DNA from: Pseudarthrobacter psychrotolerans
GTDB taxonomy: Bacteria > Actinomycetota > Actinomycetes > Actinomycetales > Micrococcaceae
Reading direction: 5' to 3'
NCBI RefSeq assembly: GCF_009911795.1
Contig: NZ_CP047898.1
Span: forward strand, 2,170,001-2,234,000
DNA length: 64,000 bases
Shown one piece after another: positions 43,799 through 53,101 of this stretch. Below the pieces are notes generated by a model, which saw nothing but the letters and a program-made list of their open reading frames with translations, did no database searches and was not told where the DNA came from. The number at the start of each line of letters is the position of its first letter. The first letter of the stretch is position 1. A program made the position numbers and the translations under genes.

Positions 43799-44512
43799 AT
43801 GTCCGCCCCCGATACCACCCCGCGCATTTCCGCCCGGATGATGGCGTATGCGCAGATCCGTGAGCGCATCATCTCCGGCGAGAACGCTCCCGGGACGCTC
43901 CTCTCCGAGAACGAGCTCGCGCACCACCTGGGCACCAGCCGCCAGCCCATCCGGGAAGCCCTGATGCTCATTGCGCAGGAAGGGCTCGTGGAGATCCGTC
44001 CGCAGAGCGGGACCTACGTGACCTATCTGGACCCGGACATCGTGGCGCAGGCCCAGTTCATCCGCGAGGCCATTGAAGTGGCATCGCTGGCTGACTGCGC
44101 CCGCAACATCACCCCTGAAGCCGCAGCCGCGCTGTACGAACTCCTGGACCGGCAGGACGCCTGCACCACGCGCGAGGAGTTCTACCCGCTGGACGAGGAC
44201 TTCCACCGGACCCTGCTGGCGATCGCCGGCCATGAAACAGCCTGGGCCACCGTTTCCAACGCCAAGGGCCACCTGGACCGCGCCCGCTACCTGGGGCTCA
44301 GCGGCTACCGCGGCATCACGGAGTACGCGGCCGATCACCGCCACGTACTGGACGCGATCCTCGCCGGCGATCTTTCGGCTGCGGAAGACGGCCTGCGCAG
44401 CCACCTGCGCTTCATCCTGGACGACGTCACGAGCATGCGCGCGGCACGGCCGGACCTGTTCTCCGCCCCTTCCGGCCCTGAGCGACGCACCGGCCGGCCG
44501 GCCCGGGTCTGA
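43799..44512 (+). CDS. FadR-type GntR-family transcriptional regulator
   Basis: A 237-residue regulator. The N-terminal winged helix (about residues 12-75) contains LLSENELAHHLGTSRQPIRE. The FCD domain fills the rest, with DEDFHRTL as a metal-binding motif and the final His-containing helix. I chose the ATG at 43799 (TGGAAG upstream) over a longer frame from 43649 that crosses the operator region. It is divergent from the transporter/dehydrogenase pair and so likely represses it until its sugar acid is present. menF follows about 100 bp downstream on the same strand. Confidence 0.87.
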   Translation: MSAPDTTPRISARMMAYAQIRERIISGENAPGTLLSENELAHHLGTSRQPIREALMLIAQEGLVEIRPQSGTYVTYLDPDIVAQAQFIREAIEVASLADCARNITPEAAAALYELLDRQDACTTREEFYPLDEDFHRTLLAIAGHETAWATVSNAKGHLDRARYLGLSGYRGITEYAADHRHVLDAILAGDLSAAEDGLRSHLRFILDDVTSMRAARPDLFSAPSGPERRTGRPARV

Positions 44513-44611
44513 GTCCGGGGACTTCGCGGGCACGTCCTTTCCGCTCCCCCCACTGCGACCGGCACGGCTCAACGCGGCCGCACGCATACGCGGGAGTAAT
44601 GTTGTCTCATC

Positions 44612-46021
44612 ATGACGAGCACGTTCCGCACCCTCACAGTCCCCCTGGATGGCAACGCATCTGCCGGCGGACTGCCGCAGTTCCTGGTCCGGGACGACGT
44701 TCTCTGCTGGACCCGCCGCGAAGCCGGCCTGGTGGGGTTCGGCGAGATCGCCCGCTTCACAGCCACCGGCCCTGAGCGCTTCCTCGAGGCCGATATTTGG
44801 TGGCGCCACCTGGTCCTCGAAGCGGACATCACCGACTCACTGGAGCTGCCCGGCACCGGCCCGGTGGCTTTCGGCTCCTTCGCGTTTTCCAAGAAGTCCA
44901 CCCATGTATCGCGGCTGATTGTGCCGGAGATCGTGGTGGGCGTCCGGGACGGCCAGTACTGGCTCACCCAAATGACGGTCGACGACGGCGAACTCACCGA
45001 AGTGGGTGCCCTCGCCGCACTGGACGGCTGGCTGAGCGGTGGGAGCGTTGGTGAGTCCGGCACCATTGGTGAGGCCGACCTCATTGGTGAGTCCGGCGTC
45101 GCCGGGGACGGGATGTCCGGCGCCCTCACCGCTGCGAGCAGGGGCGCCGTCGTGCGTCCTTTGCCTTCCGCCGACGGGGCCACCCTGCACACCGGATCGC
45201 TGAGCGAAGAGGACTGGATGGCCGCCGTCGCAGCGGGTGTGGCAGAAATCCGGACCGGCGCCTTGGAGAAGCTGGTGCTGGCACGGGACATTGTGGCCAC
45301 GGTGCCGTCGGGCGTGAACGCCGCGCAGGTGCTCCGTGAGCTGGCCGTGCGGTACCGCGAATGCTGGACCTATGGCGTGGACGGGCTGGTGGGCGCCACC
45401 CCGGAGATGCTGATCCAGGTGGAGGGCCGCACTGCCCAGGCGCGCGTGCTGGCCGGGACGCTGGACCGCCGCGACGCGCATGGCGAAGCCGGGATTCCGA
45501 TGGATTATGCCGAGCGGGTGCTGGCCGGGTCCGAGAAGCAGCGGCATGAGCACGAGATCGCGATCCAGTCGCTGACGTCGCAGCTGGCACCGTTTTCCGA
45601 GGCCATGAATGCGCACGACGAGCCCTTCATTTTGGAGTTGCCGAACGTGTGGCACCTCGCGTCGGACGTGAAGGCGGAGTTGGCCGAGGTGGAGGGCCAT
45701 GTGCCCACGTGCCTAGCCCTGATCAACGCACTGCATCCAACGGCCGCCGTCTGCGGCACGCCCACGCTTGTGGCCGGCGCCCTGATCCGAAAGCTTGAAC
45801 ACCTGGACCGCGGCCCGTACGCGGGACCTGTCGGCTGGCTGGATGCGGCGGGGAATGGCGAGTGGGGCATCGCGCTGCGCGGAGCCGTGATTGAGGACCC
45901 TCATACCGTGCGGTTATATGCCGGTTGCGGCATAGTTGACGGATCCCAGCCGGAGGCCGAGCTGGCGGAGACCTGGGCGAAGTTCCGGCCGATGCTGGAG
46001 TCGCTGGGGATTTCCAGCTAG
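44612..46021 (+). CDS. menF: Isochorismate synthase
   Basis: A 469-residue enzyme of the chorismate-binding family. The C-terminal catalytic half has EKLVLARD, GATPEMLIQVEGR, AGTLDRR, SEKQRHEHEIAI, HPTAAVCGTP and GPYAGPVGW, all typical of MenF/EntC. It converts chorismate to isochorismate, the first dedicated menaquinone step. The N-terminal half contains a Gly/Ser/Glu insert made of three 6-residue repeats. Start at ATG 44612; GGGAG lies rather far upstream. It is near menD and menC, but those are on the other strand. Siderophore isochorismate synthases are less likely given context. Confidence 0.9.
   Translation: MTSTFRTLTVPLDGNASAGGLPQFLVRDDVLCWTRREAGLVGFGEIARFTATGPERFLEADIWWRHLVLEADITDSLELPGTGPVAFGSFAFSKKSTHVSRLIVPEIVVGVRDGQYWLTQMTVDDGELTEVGALAALDGWLSGGSVGESGTIGEADLIGESGVAGDGMSGALTAASRGAVVRPLPSADGATLHTGSLSEEDWMAAVAAGVAEIRTGALEKLVLARDIVATVPSGVNAAQVLRELAVRYRECWTYGVDGLVGATPEMLIQVEGRTAQARVLAGTLDRRDAHGEAGIPMDYAERVLAGSEKQRHEHEIAIQSLTSQLAPFSEAMNAHDEPFILELPNVWHLASDVKAELAEVEGHVPTCLALINALHPTAAVCGTPTLVAGALIRKLEHLDRGPYAGPVGWLDAAGNGEWGIALRGAVIEDPHTVRLYAGCGIVDGSQPEAELAETWAKFRPMLESLGISS
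45047..45100 (+). repeat. Three tandem 18-bp repeats within menF
   Basis: Copies at 45047-45064, 45065-45082 and 45083-45100 encode VGESGT, IGEADL and IGESGV. They form a hydrophilic linker in the N-terminal half of MenF. The period keeps the frame, so copy number could vary between strains. Confidence 0.8.
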
Positions 46022-46083
46022 GTAGCGCACGGGATCTGAAATCACAGACACCCGCCCACGAAAAACCCTTGCATTTCGGGCCC

Positions 46084-46112
46084 TAAAGTTATCCAATAGT
46101 GAAATAAAGTTA
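46084..46112 (+). promoter_or_regulatory. Direct repeat upstream of the amino acid transporter operon
   Basis: TAAAGTTA occurs at 46084-46091 and 46105-46112, exactly 21 bp apart (two helical turns), about 80 bp before the binding-protein gene. It may be a regulator or activator site. The surrounding 60 bp are AT-rich for this genome. Confidence 0.4.
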
Positions 46113-46192
46113 CCTGTGACGCACATCTCGTTCCCGGCGGTACACTATTAGCCGCTTTGGAAAAAATCCCTCCAGCAACAAAAGGTAAGAAT

Positions 46193-47146
46193 ATGCTGAT
46201 CTCCCGCAAACCTCTGGGCAACTCTAAGCTCAGGGCCATGACGGTCCTCGCCATCGGCGCCCTCGCGCTTTCCGCCTGCACCAACGCGTCGCAGAATGCC
46301 ACGCCCGGCGGTGCATCTACGGAGTCCGGTAGTGCCAAAGCCAGCTTCGACCCGTCAACCATCACCAAGGATGATTCGCTGGCCGCCATGGTTCCGGCGG
46401 CAATCAAGTCCAAGGGAACCCTGACCGTGGGTTCTGACACTTCATACGCCCCCGCTGAATTCCTCGGCTCGGACGGCCAGACGCCAGTGGGTTACGACGT
46501 CGACATCGCCAAGGCGATCGGCGCCACCCTTGGCCTGAAGGTCCAGGTGCAGACCGCCGAATTCACCGGTATTCTCCCAGCCCTCGGCCCAAAGTACGAT
46601 CTGGGCATCTCCTCCTTCACGATCAACCCGGAGCGGCTTGCGGCCGTAAACTTCGTGAGCTACTTCAACGCCGGCACTGCCTGGGCCGTCCAGAAGGGCA
46701 ACCCCAAGAAGTTCTCCATGGATGACGTCTGCGGCAAGTCGATCGGCGTCCAGACCGGCACGGTCCAGGAAGATCCGGACCTGTCCGCCCGCAACAAGAA
46801 GTGCACAGACGCCGGCAAGAAGGCCATCGACATCATCACGCTGAAGAACCAGACAGATGTCACCACCCGGCTGGTCAACGGCAGCATTGATGCCATGGCG
46901 GCGGACTCCCCCATCATCGGCTACGCCCTGTCCCAGACGAACGGCCAGCTGGAACGGCTTGGCGACGTCTACGACGCCGCGCCGCAGGGCATCGCCGTGG
47001 CGAAGTCGGACACCGCTTTGGCGGACGTGATCCAGAAGACGGTCACCAAGCTCATCGCGGACGGCTCCTACAAGAAGATCCTGGACGGCTGGGGTAACGC
47101 CGACGGCGCCATCACCAAGTCGGAAATCAACCCGGCCGTCTCTTGA
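46193..47146 (+). CDS. Polar amino acid ABC transporter substrate-binding lipoprotein
   Basis: A 317-residue exported lipoprotein with signal and lipobox LALSAC (Cys near residue 27). The mature part is a family 3 solute-binding protein: LTVGSDTSYAPAEFLGSDGQ, GYDVDIAKAIGATLG and YDLGISSFTINPERLAAVNF. Such proteins bind polar amino acids, cystine or opines. The ATG at 46193 follows AAGGTAAG. It starts a three-gene importer operon with a permease and an ATPase. The single permease suggests a homodimeric channel. Exact ligand not readable. Confidence 0.88.
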   Translation: MLISRKPLGNSKLRAMTVLAIGALALSACTNASQNATPGGASTESGSAKASFDPSTITKDDSLAAMVPAAIKSKGTLTVGSDTSYAPAEFLGSDGQTPVGYDVDIAKAIGATLGLKVQVQTAEFTGILPALGPKYDLGISSFTINPERLAAVNFVSYFNAGTAWAVQKGNPKKFSMDDVCGKSIGVQTGTVQEDPDLSARNKKCTDAGKKAIDIITLKNQTDVTTRLVNGSIDAMAADSPIIGYALSQTNGQLERLGDVYDAAPQGIAVAKSDTALADVIQKTVTKLIADGSYKKILDGWGNADGAITKSEINPAVS

Positions 47147-48147
47147 GCATTCCCACAACTGACAAAGCATCAGGGGCCATAATGGAATACCCCCATCGCG
47201 AAGCACCGGTACTGAATAAAGCAGTACCGGTGCGGCACCCCGGCCGCTGGATCAGCGCCGTCATCATCCTCGGCGTCCTGGTCCTGTTCCTGCAGAGCCT
47301 GGTGATCAACCCCAACTTCCGCTGGGACATCGTGGGCACCTACATCCTGGACACCAAAGTGGTCCAGGGCGTCGGCTGGACACTGCTGCTGACCGTTGCG
47401 TCAATGGTCCTGGCCATTGTGCTGGCCATCCTGCTGGCGTTCATGCGCCAGTCCGACAACCCGGTATTCCGCTGGTCCAGCTGGGCGTGGGTCTGGTTCT
47501 TCCGGGGCACGCCTGTGTACACCCAGCTGATCTTCTGGGGCCTGGTATCCGTCCTGTACCCGAAGATCAGCGCGGGAGTCCCCTTTGGGCCCGAGCTGTT
47601 CAGCATGGACACCAGCACCGTGGTCACGGCACTCGCTGCCGCGATCCTGGGACTGGGCCTGAACGAATCGGCCTACCTGGCCGAAATCTTCCGGGCAGGC
47701 CTGAAGTCCGTTGACCGCGGCCAGATGGAAGCCGCCGAGGCCCTGGGCATGGGCAAAACCAAGATCATGTGGCGGATCATCCTGCCGCAGGCCATGCGCG
47801 TCATTGTTCCACCCACCGGCAACGAGACCATCGGCATGCTCAAGACCACATCCCTGGTCCTGGCCGTACCGTTTACGCTGGACCTGACGTTCGCCACCAA
47901 TACACTGGCAAACCGGACCTATCTGCCTGTACCGCTGCTGATCGTGGCGGCCATCTGGTACCTGGTGATCACCAGCCTGCTGATGGTGGGCCAGCACTTT
48001 ATCGAGGACTACTACGGCAGGGGTGTGGACAACCTGGCTCCCGCAGCCGTGAACCCGGCAGCTGCCAAGGCCGCCGCAGCCGTGGCTCCGAGCGCCAGCG
48101 CCGAGCCCGCACTGCGGATGGACTTCCCCGAGGAGGAGGAAAAATGA
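47143..48147 (+). CDS. Polar amino acid ABC transporter permease
   Basis: A protein of up to 334 residues with five or six membrane segments of the HisM/GlnP type. The conserved coupling loop reads [20 protein letters not shown], followed by [11 protein letters not shown]. The long C-terminal tail is Ala-rich and ends acidic (FPEEEEK). Two starts are possible: a TTG at 47143 that overlaps the binding-protein stop, and an ATG at 47182 preceded by AGGGG. The latter has the better ribosome-binding site. It overlaps the ATPase gene by four bases (ATGA). Confidence 0.87.
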   Translation: MSIPTTDKASGAIMEYPHREAPVLNKAVPVRHPGRWISAVIILGVLVLFLQSLVINPNFRWDIVGTYILDTKVVQGVGWTLLLTVASMVLAIVLAILLAFMRQSDNPVFRWSSWAWVWFFRGTPVYTQLIFWGLVSVLYPKISAGVPFGPELFSMDTSTVVTALAAAILGLGLNESAYLAEIFRAGLKSVDRGQMEAAEALGMGKTKIMWRIILPQAMRVIVPPTGNETIGMLKTTSLVLAVPFTLDLTFATNTLANRTYLPVPLLIVAAIWYLVITSLLMVGQHFIEDYYGRGVDNLAPAAVNPAAAKAAAAVAPSASAEPALRMDFPEEEEK

Positions 48148-48920
48148 CCATCACCGCCGAGAAACCGCTGGTGAAGATCGACGGCCTGCACAAGTACTAC
48201 GGCCACCACCATGTGCTGCGCGGCATCGACCTGACCGTCAACCAGGGTGAGGTGTCCGTGGTGATCGGGCCGTCCGGTTCGGGCAAATCCACCATGCTGC
48301 GCTGCGTGAACCTGCTCGAGACCATCAGTGCCGGGCGCATTTCCGTGGGTGGCAACCTGATCGGCTACCGCGAGGTCAACGGCCGGCTCCACGACCTGAA
48401 AACCAAGGAAATCGCGGCCCAGCGCCGCGAGATCGGCATGGTGTTCCAGCGGTTCAACCTGTTTCCGCACAAGACGGCCCTGTACAACATCATGGAAGCG
48501 CCCATGCAGGTCAAGGGCCAGTCCCGGGCTGCCGCACGGAAGAGGGCAATGGAACTGCTGGACCGGGTGGGCCTGGCGGACCGCGCCGACCACTACCCGT
48601 CGCAGCTTTCCGGCGGCCAGCAGCAGCGCGTGGCCATTGCCCGTGCGCTGGCCATGGACCCGGAACTGATGCTCTTCGACGAGCCCACGTCGGCGTTGGA
48701 TCCCGAGCTCGTGGGCGACGTCCTGAACGTGATGAAGGACCTCGCCAAGTCCGGCATGACCATGATTGTGGTGACCCATGAGATCGGCTTCGCCCGCGAA
48801 GTGGGCGACCGCCTGACCTTCATGGACGGCGGCGTGGTGGTCGAATCGGGCGATCCCCGGGAAGTTCTGGCCAACCCGCAGCACGCCCGCACCAAGGAGT
48901 TCCTGAGCCGGGTCCTCTGA
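48144..48920 (+). CDS. Polar amino acid ABC transporter ATP-binding protein
   Basis: A 258-residue ATPase of the GlnQ/HisP group. It has Walker [10 protein letters not shown], the Q-loop [11 protein letters not shown], signature [15 protein letters not shown], Walker [13 protein letters not shown] and H-loop VTHEIGF. An extra stretch of about 15 residues ([16 protein letters not shown]) before the Q-loop is typical of this group. AGGAGGAGGA lies just before the ATG. It is the last gene of the operon and is followed by a 63-bp family B repeat between convergent genes. Confidence 0.92.
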   Translation: MTITAEKPLVKIDGLHKYYGHHHVLRGIDLTVNQGEVSVVIGPSGSGKSTMLRCVNLLETISAGRISVGGNLIGYREVNGRLHDLKTKEIAAQRREIGMVFQRFNLFPHKTALYNIMEAPMQVKGQSRAAARKRAMELLDRVGLADRADHYPSQLSGGQQQRVAIARALAMDPELMLFDEPTSALDPELVGDVLNVMKDLAKSGMTMIVVTHEIGFAREVGDRLTFMDGGVVVESGDPREVLANPQHARTKEFLSRVL

Positions 48921-48942
48921 CCCAACCAACCTCTGACTCAAG

Positions 48943-49005
48943 CAACGCGGGGTCACTTACGGCCCATTGTGCAGTACATGATGGGCCGTAAGTGACCCCG
49001 CGTTG
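48943..49005. repeat. 63-bp inverted repeat, family B (copy 3)
   Basis: CAACGCGGGGTCACTTACGG and its complement form the ends, with GGCCCAT/ATGGGCC next, giving a 27-bp perfect stem around a nine-base centre. It lies exactly between the convergent ATPase gene and menD and should act as a bidirectional terminator. Confidence 0.9.
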
Positions 49006-49009
49006 CTTC

Positions 49010-50713
49010 TTAAAGAGCGACGGCGGCTGCCACGGCGGCGTTGATCCGGGCGTGCAGCGCGCGCAGGCCCACCCGGTCCGTGCGCACCTCAATGATGCTG
49101 CGGCCCGTCACCGGTGCGTTGAGCGCTTCGGCGAGTCCCGCCGTCGTACTTACCGCGCAATGCCCGACGCCGTACGCTGCGGCGACTGCCGCGATGTCCA
49201 CGGTGTGGGGGGTGCCGAAGAGTCGTTCGACGGCGTCCGTGTAGCGTCCGGATTCACGCACCGCCCCGTGCTCCAGCAGATCGAAGATCGCACCGCCGGC
49301 ATCGTTCAGCACCACGATCCGCAGCGGCGGCTGAACCTCGCCGGAACCCAGGAGCAGGCCGCCGGCGTCGTGCAGGAAGGTGACGTCGCCCAGCAGCAGC
49401 GTGGTGTCCTGGCGGCCGCCGAGGGCAATTCCGGTGGCCGTGGAGACGGTGCCATCGATCCCGGCGAGGCCGCGGTTGGCGTACACCGTCGCGGCTGGCT
49501 CCGCGGCGGGCAGGCCGGCCAGGTCAACGTCGCGGATGCCGTTGGAGGAGCCGAGCATCAACTGGCCGCGGGCATGCTGCCAGACCAATGCGCCCACGGA
49601 GGGTCCGGTGGCAGCGGGCTCGGCGGCCAGGACGCCGTCGAGTGCGTGCTGCGCGGCGGCCCCGGCCAGCAGCCAGGTATCCAGCCAATCGGACGGGCCG
49701 CGGCCGGCGAAATCCGCGAGGTCGGCCAGGTTCTCCAGCGGAAGTTCCGTGCGCCGGCCCGGCTGGTACCAGGCCACAGGGACAGGCTGGTACAGCGCGG
49801 ACGGCACGTCGGCCCGCTCCAGCAGTGCGGCCACCGGGCGGGACAGTGTGGGCCGGCCGAACATCACCACCCGCTCGATGGGCAGCGCCGCGGACGGTCC
49901 GAAGTGCTCCAGCAGCAGGCGGTACGGACCCACGGCGTTGGGGCCGAACCGGGCATTTGAGGACGGCTCCGCGAGCAGCGGCAGGCCGTGGGCGCGGGCG
50001 AACGCTTCGGCGACGGGCCCGGCGTCGTGCCCTGCCAGCACCACTGTGCGCCTTTCCTCCAGCGAGGCAGGGGCGGGCGGCAGGTTCATGGTGAGCGGGT
50101 CGGTGCCGATCCGGAACCTGGAGTGCCCGGCCGCCGTCGGAAGTTCCTCGTCCGGTGCGGGAACCAGCGGGTCGCGGAACGCCAGGTTCAGCTGGACCGG
50201 CCCGGGCGCGAAATCGGAAAACGCGCCGGTGGCCGCGGCCAGCGCCGTTTCCACCGCGCGCAGCGGGCTGCTGCCGGCCGGGACGTCGGCGGCGAACCGT
50301 ACGTGCTCGCCGAACAGGTCCAGCTGGATGGTGGTCTGGTTGGCGCCGGTCCCCTGCAGCTCCTCGGGCCGGTCCGCGGACACCACCACCAGCGGAACGG
50401 CCGCGTGGTTGGCCTCCATCACGGCGGGCAAAAGATTCCCGACGGCGGTGCCTGACGTGGTGAGGACGGCCGCCGGAGAGCCGGTGGACAGTGCAAGGCC
50501 AAGGGCCGTAAAGCCCGCGCTGCGTTCGTCGATCCGGACCAGGAGGTCCACCCTGCCGGCCGCTTCGGCCTCGGCGAGGGCGTAGGCCATGGGGGCCGAG
50601 CGCGAACCGGGCGAGACCACCACGTGCTGGACGCCGCCGTCGATCAGGGCGTCGACGGCGATCCGCGCGGCGGCGAGGGAGTCCAGAAGGTCCGGGGAAG
50701 TCTCAGAAGTCAC
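49010..50713 (-). CDS. menD: SEPHCHC synthase (menaquinone biosynthesis)
   Basis: A 567-residue thiamine diphosphate enzyme. The N-terminal VVVSPGSRSAPMAYAL and DERSAGFTALGLAL motifs, LTTSGTAVGNLLPAVMEA and the C-terminal GDVTFLHDAGGLL with NDAGGAIFDLLEHGA are MenD hallmarks, covering the cofactor-binding region. It adds succinic semialdehyde from 2-oxoglutarate to isochorismate. GTG start. It lies on the minus strand after phoX, while menF is on the plus strand 3 kb away and menC lies upstream of phoX. Menaquinone genes are thus split into at least three transcripts. Confidence 0.92.
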   Translation of the reverse strand: MTSETSPDLLDSLAAARIAVDALIDGGVQHVVVSPGSRSAPMAYALAEAEAAGRVDLLVRIDERSAGFTALGLALSTGSPAAVLTTSGTAVGNLLPAVMEANHAAVPLVVVSADRPEELQGTGANQTTIQLDLFGEHVRFAADVPAGSSPLRAVETALAAATGAFSDFAPGPVQLNLAFRDPLVPAPDEELPTAAGHSRFRIGTDPLTMNLPPAPASLEERRTVVLAGHDAGPVAEAFARAHGLPLLAEPSSNARFGPNAVGPYRLLLEHFGPSAALPIERVVMFGRPTLSRPVAALLERADVPSALYQPVPVAWYQPGRRTELPLENLADLADFAGRGPSDWLDTWLLAGAAAQHALDGVLAAEPAATGPSVGALVWQHARGQLMLGSSNGIRDVDLAGLPAAEPAATVYANRGLAGIDGTVSTATGIALGGRQDTTLLLGDVTFLHDAGGLLLGSGEVQPPLRIVVLNDAGGAIFDLLEHGAVRESGRYTDAVERLFGTPHTVDIAAVAAAYGVGHCAVSTTAGLAEALNAPVTGRSIIEVRTDRVGLRALHARINAAVAAAVAL

Positions 50714-50752
50714 CGACCCAGTCTGCCACCCTCAAAGGCTCTCACCCTCCAG

Positions 50753-50815
50753 CGTTGCTCTATCACTTGCAGTCCCTAAAAGGCCGGCAAAGGGACCAAA
50801 AGTGATAGAGCAACG
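50753..50815. repeat. 63-bp inverted repeat, family C
   Basis: CGTTGCTCTATCACTT and its exact complement form a 16-bp outer stem, with GTCCCT/AGGGAC inside. Same size class as families A and B but different sequence. It sits between menD and the 3' end of phoX, both on the minus strand. Confidence 0.85.
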
Positions 50816-50837
50816 AGCCACAAGGGAGGAAGCTAAC

Positions 50838-52925
50838 TCAGCCGCGGAACACCTGGACCACTGACGGACGCGGCGCGCGCACCTGGCCGCGGGCCGGCGT
50901 CGCGCCTTCCGCAACGTAGTCCGGGAAGAACGAGTGCTGGTCAGCGAACGAACCTTCCTCGCCCGGGTGCTGCACGGAGACGAACACGGTGCGCTCGTTG
51001 TCGTGCACGATCGGGCCGCAGGTTTCCGCTTCCCGCGGTACAGCCAGGAACTGCTCCACCTTGCCGCGTTCGGCGCCTTCGAGGGTGACCTTGAAGAGGC
51101 CGTCGGCTTTGCCGATGCCGGAGGGGGCGCCGTCGGTGGAGATCCACAGGTTGCCCACGGAGTCGAACGCGAGGTTGTCGGGGCAGGAGATGGGCGAGAC
51201 CTGGTCCACCGGGAAGCCGGAGAAGTAGGTGACATCGCCGGTGGAGGGATCGCCGCAGACCATCAGCAGGTTCCAGGTGAAGTTGGTGGAGGTCTGGTCA
51301 CCCGTCTCGGTAATTTCCACGATGTGGCCGTCGCGGTTCTCGTTGCGCGGGTTGACCTCGGTGGCGCCTTCCTTGCCTGGCTTGCCGCGGTCGGAGTTGT
51401 TGGTGCAGGCCACGTAAACCTTGCCGGTGTGCAGGCTGGGCTGCACGTCCTCGCAGCGGTCCATCTTGGTGGGGCCCACCTTGTCGGCGGCGAGGCGGGT
51501 GTAGACCAGGACCTCTTCGACGGACATGCCGGGCACGGCCGAGGCGCCGTCCACCACCAGGGGCAGCCACTCGCCGGTGCCGTCAAAGGAACCGTCGGCG
51601 GGCACGGCGCCGGTGCCAGTGATCTCAGCCAAAGGCGAGTTGCCCGTGAACTTGGCGACATAGAGGTTGCCGGCGGACAGGAGGTTCATGTTGTGCGCGC
51701 GGTCGGCAGCCGTTGTACCGGGACGGTATTTTTCGGCGGAGACGAACTTGTAGAGGTAATCGAACTTCTCGTCGTCGCCCATGTACGCCACGACGTGACC
51801 GGAATCAGCGACGATCACATTGGCGCCCTCGTGCTTGAAGCGGCCCAGTGCGGAGTGCTTCTTCGGGGTGGAGGTGGGATCGAACGGGTCAACTTCCACG
51901 ATCCAGCCGAAGCGGTTGGTTTCGTTTTCGTAGCCGGCGTTGCGTGTGTCGAAGCGGGGGTCATCAAGTTCCCACTTGCGGGCCGTCGCCTTGCTGGTCA
52001 GGCCGTAGCGCTTGTCGCTCGCGGACGTGCCCGGGGAGACGAAGTAGCCGTTGAAGTTTTCCTCGCCGGAGAGGATGGTGCCCCACGGGGTGGTGCCACC
52101 GGAGCAGTTGCCCAGGGTGCCCTTGATCTTGCCGCCGGACGGGTCCGCCGCGGTCTTGACCAGCGCGGACCCCGCAACCGGACCGGTCAGTTCGTAGACC
52201 GTGTTGTTCAGGTAGCGGCGGTTCAGCGGCGCGCCCTTGACGTAGGTCCACGGCTTGGTGATGTTCTTGCGCTCGAGCTCGACGACGGAAAGCCCGTGCG
52301 CAGCGGCCCCCACCGCGCGGACGTCCGCAGCCGGCATGGTGGCCGGGAACATGATGCTCTCGTTGGTGTATTCGTGGTTCGCGAACAGCACGGCTCGGCG
52401 GCCCTTGGTGTCAGGGATCTCGACGATGTCCGTGTAGTCGTTGTTGTAGCCGAACTGCTGGGCCTGCGCGGCGGCCGTCTGGTTGTTCAGATCGAAGTCC
52501 GGCGTGCCATTGAAGATCGGGTCGCCCCAGCGGATCACGGGCTGCCAAGTGAAGCCTTCCGGCACGGTAAAAGCGTCGACGGCAGCATCCACCGGAGCGA
52601 TCGGCGTGAACGTCAACTTGGACTTCGCGAAGCCCTCCTTCGCGGCGGGGGCCAGGCCGGGACCGCCGGCAAGTGCCGGTTCCGCGGAGGTAATGGCGCT
52701 GCCGAGTACGACGGCGAGCGCACCGGCGGCGCCGAAGCCCAGGGCGGCGCGGCGGGACATGGTGGCGGACGCGATGTCCCGGAAATAGCTGTTGGAGCTG
52801 GTGTTGCAGACATCGCCGGCGCAGGCGTTGTCGCACTTCAAGGCGCAGGTGACGGCGCTGCGCTTGCCCTTGGTGTGGCCGAGCATGGGCAGCAGGGTGA
52901 ACTTGCGGGCTGTCGTTTCAGACAA
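50838..52925 (-). CDS. phoX: PhoX-family alkaline phosphatase
   Basis: A 695-residue Tat-exported phosphatase. The RR pair of the signal is at about residues 58-59 (SRRAALGFG), after a long pre-region with four cysteines (CALKCDNAC...C). The mature part has PhoX features such as FANHEYTN, GNCSGGTTPWGT, LSGEENFNGYF and the C-terminal SFFPDYV. PhoX enzymes use Ca2+ and Fe to release phosphate from organic esters outside the cell. I chose the TTG at 52925 because GGAGG lies six bases upstream. A PHO-box-like direct repeat lies about 72-89 bp upstream of the start, so expression is likely induced by phosphate starvation. Confidence 0.9.
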   Translation of the reverse strand: MSETTARKFTLLPMLGHTKGKRSAVTCALKCDNACAGDVCNTSSNSYFRDIASATMSRRAALGFGAAGALAVVLGSAITSAEPALAGGPGLAPAAKEGFAKSKLTFTPIAPVDAAVDAFTVPEGFTWQPVIRWGDPIFNGTPDFDLNNQTAAAQAQQFGYNNDYTDIVEIPDTKGRRAVLFANHEYTNESIMFPATMPAADVRAVGAAAHGLSVVELERKNITKPWTYVKGAPLNRRYLNNTVYELTGPVAGSALVKTAADPSGGKIKGTLGNCSGGTTPWGTILSGEENFNGYFVSPGTSASDKRYGLTSKATARKWELDDPRFDTRNAGYENETNRFGWIVEVDPFDPTSTPKKHSALGRFKHEGANVIVADSGHVVAYMGDDEKFDYLYKFVSAEKYRPGTTAADRAHNMNLLSAGNLYVAKFTGNSPLAEITGTGAVPADGSFDGTGEWLPLVVDGASAVPGMSVEEVLVYTRLAADKVGPTKMDRCEDVQPSLHTGKVYVACTNNSDRGKPGKEGATEVNPRNENRDGHIVEITETGDQTSTNFTWNLLMVCGDPSTGDVTYFSGFPVDQVSPISCPDNLAFDSVGNLWISTDGAPSGIGKADGLFKVTLEGAERGKVEQFLAVPREAETCGPIVHDNERTVFVSVQHPGEEGSFADQHSFFPDYVAEGATPARGQVRAPRPSVVQVFRG

Positions 52926-52996
52926 AGGGTGCCTCCAGATTAACGATCGGGTCCGGGCCACCCTGTCAGCGCCAGCCAAAGACGAGAGGCCACTCT

Positions 52997-53014
52997 GGTT
53001 AAGTTCAGGTGAAC
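52997..53014 (-). promoter_or_regulatory. PHO-box-like direct repeat (PhoP site) upstream of phoX
   Basis: Read on the minus strand, GTTCACC-TGAA-CTTAACC forms two 7-bp units with the 11-bp spacing of actinobacterial PHO boxes (GTTCACC consensus). The first unit is perfect and the second has two changes. It lies about 70 bp upstream of the phoX start. Confidence 0.6.
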
Positions 53015-53039
53015 TCCCCATCGATTGCTCCCCACCGAC

Positions 53040-53101
53040 CATCGATTGCTCCGTAAAGGCCCTTTTCAGCCCCCAAAAGGGCCTTTACGGAGCAGTCGAT
53101 G
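53040..53101. repeat. 62-bp inverted repeat, family A (copy 3), with a half copy
   Basis: The left arm starts CATCGATTGCTCCGTAAAGG, and the right arm is its complement with one change. Inner pairing AAGGCCCTTTT/AAAAGGGCCTT makes a near-perfect 27-bp stem. A lone left-arm end CATCGATTGCTCC sits just before it at 53019-53031. The right arm encodes the last four codons and TAA stop of menC. Confidence 0.88.

Noticed and set aside
50934..52943. 669-codon plus-strand frame opposite phoX
   Set aside because: Shadow of phoX, which has a Tat signal and family motifs.
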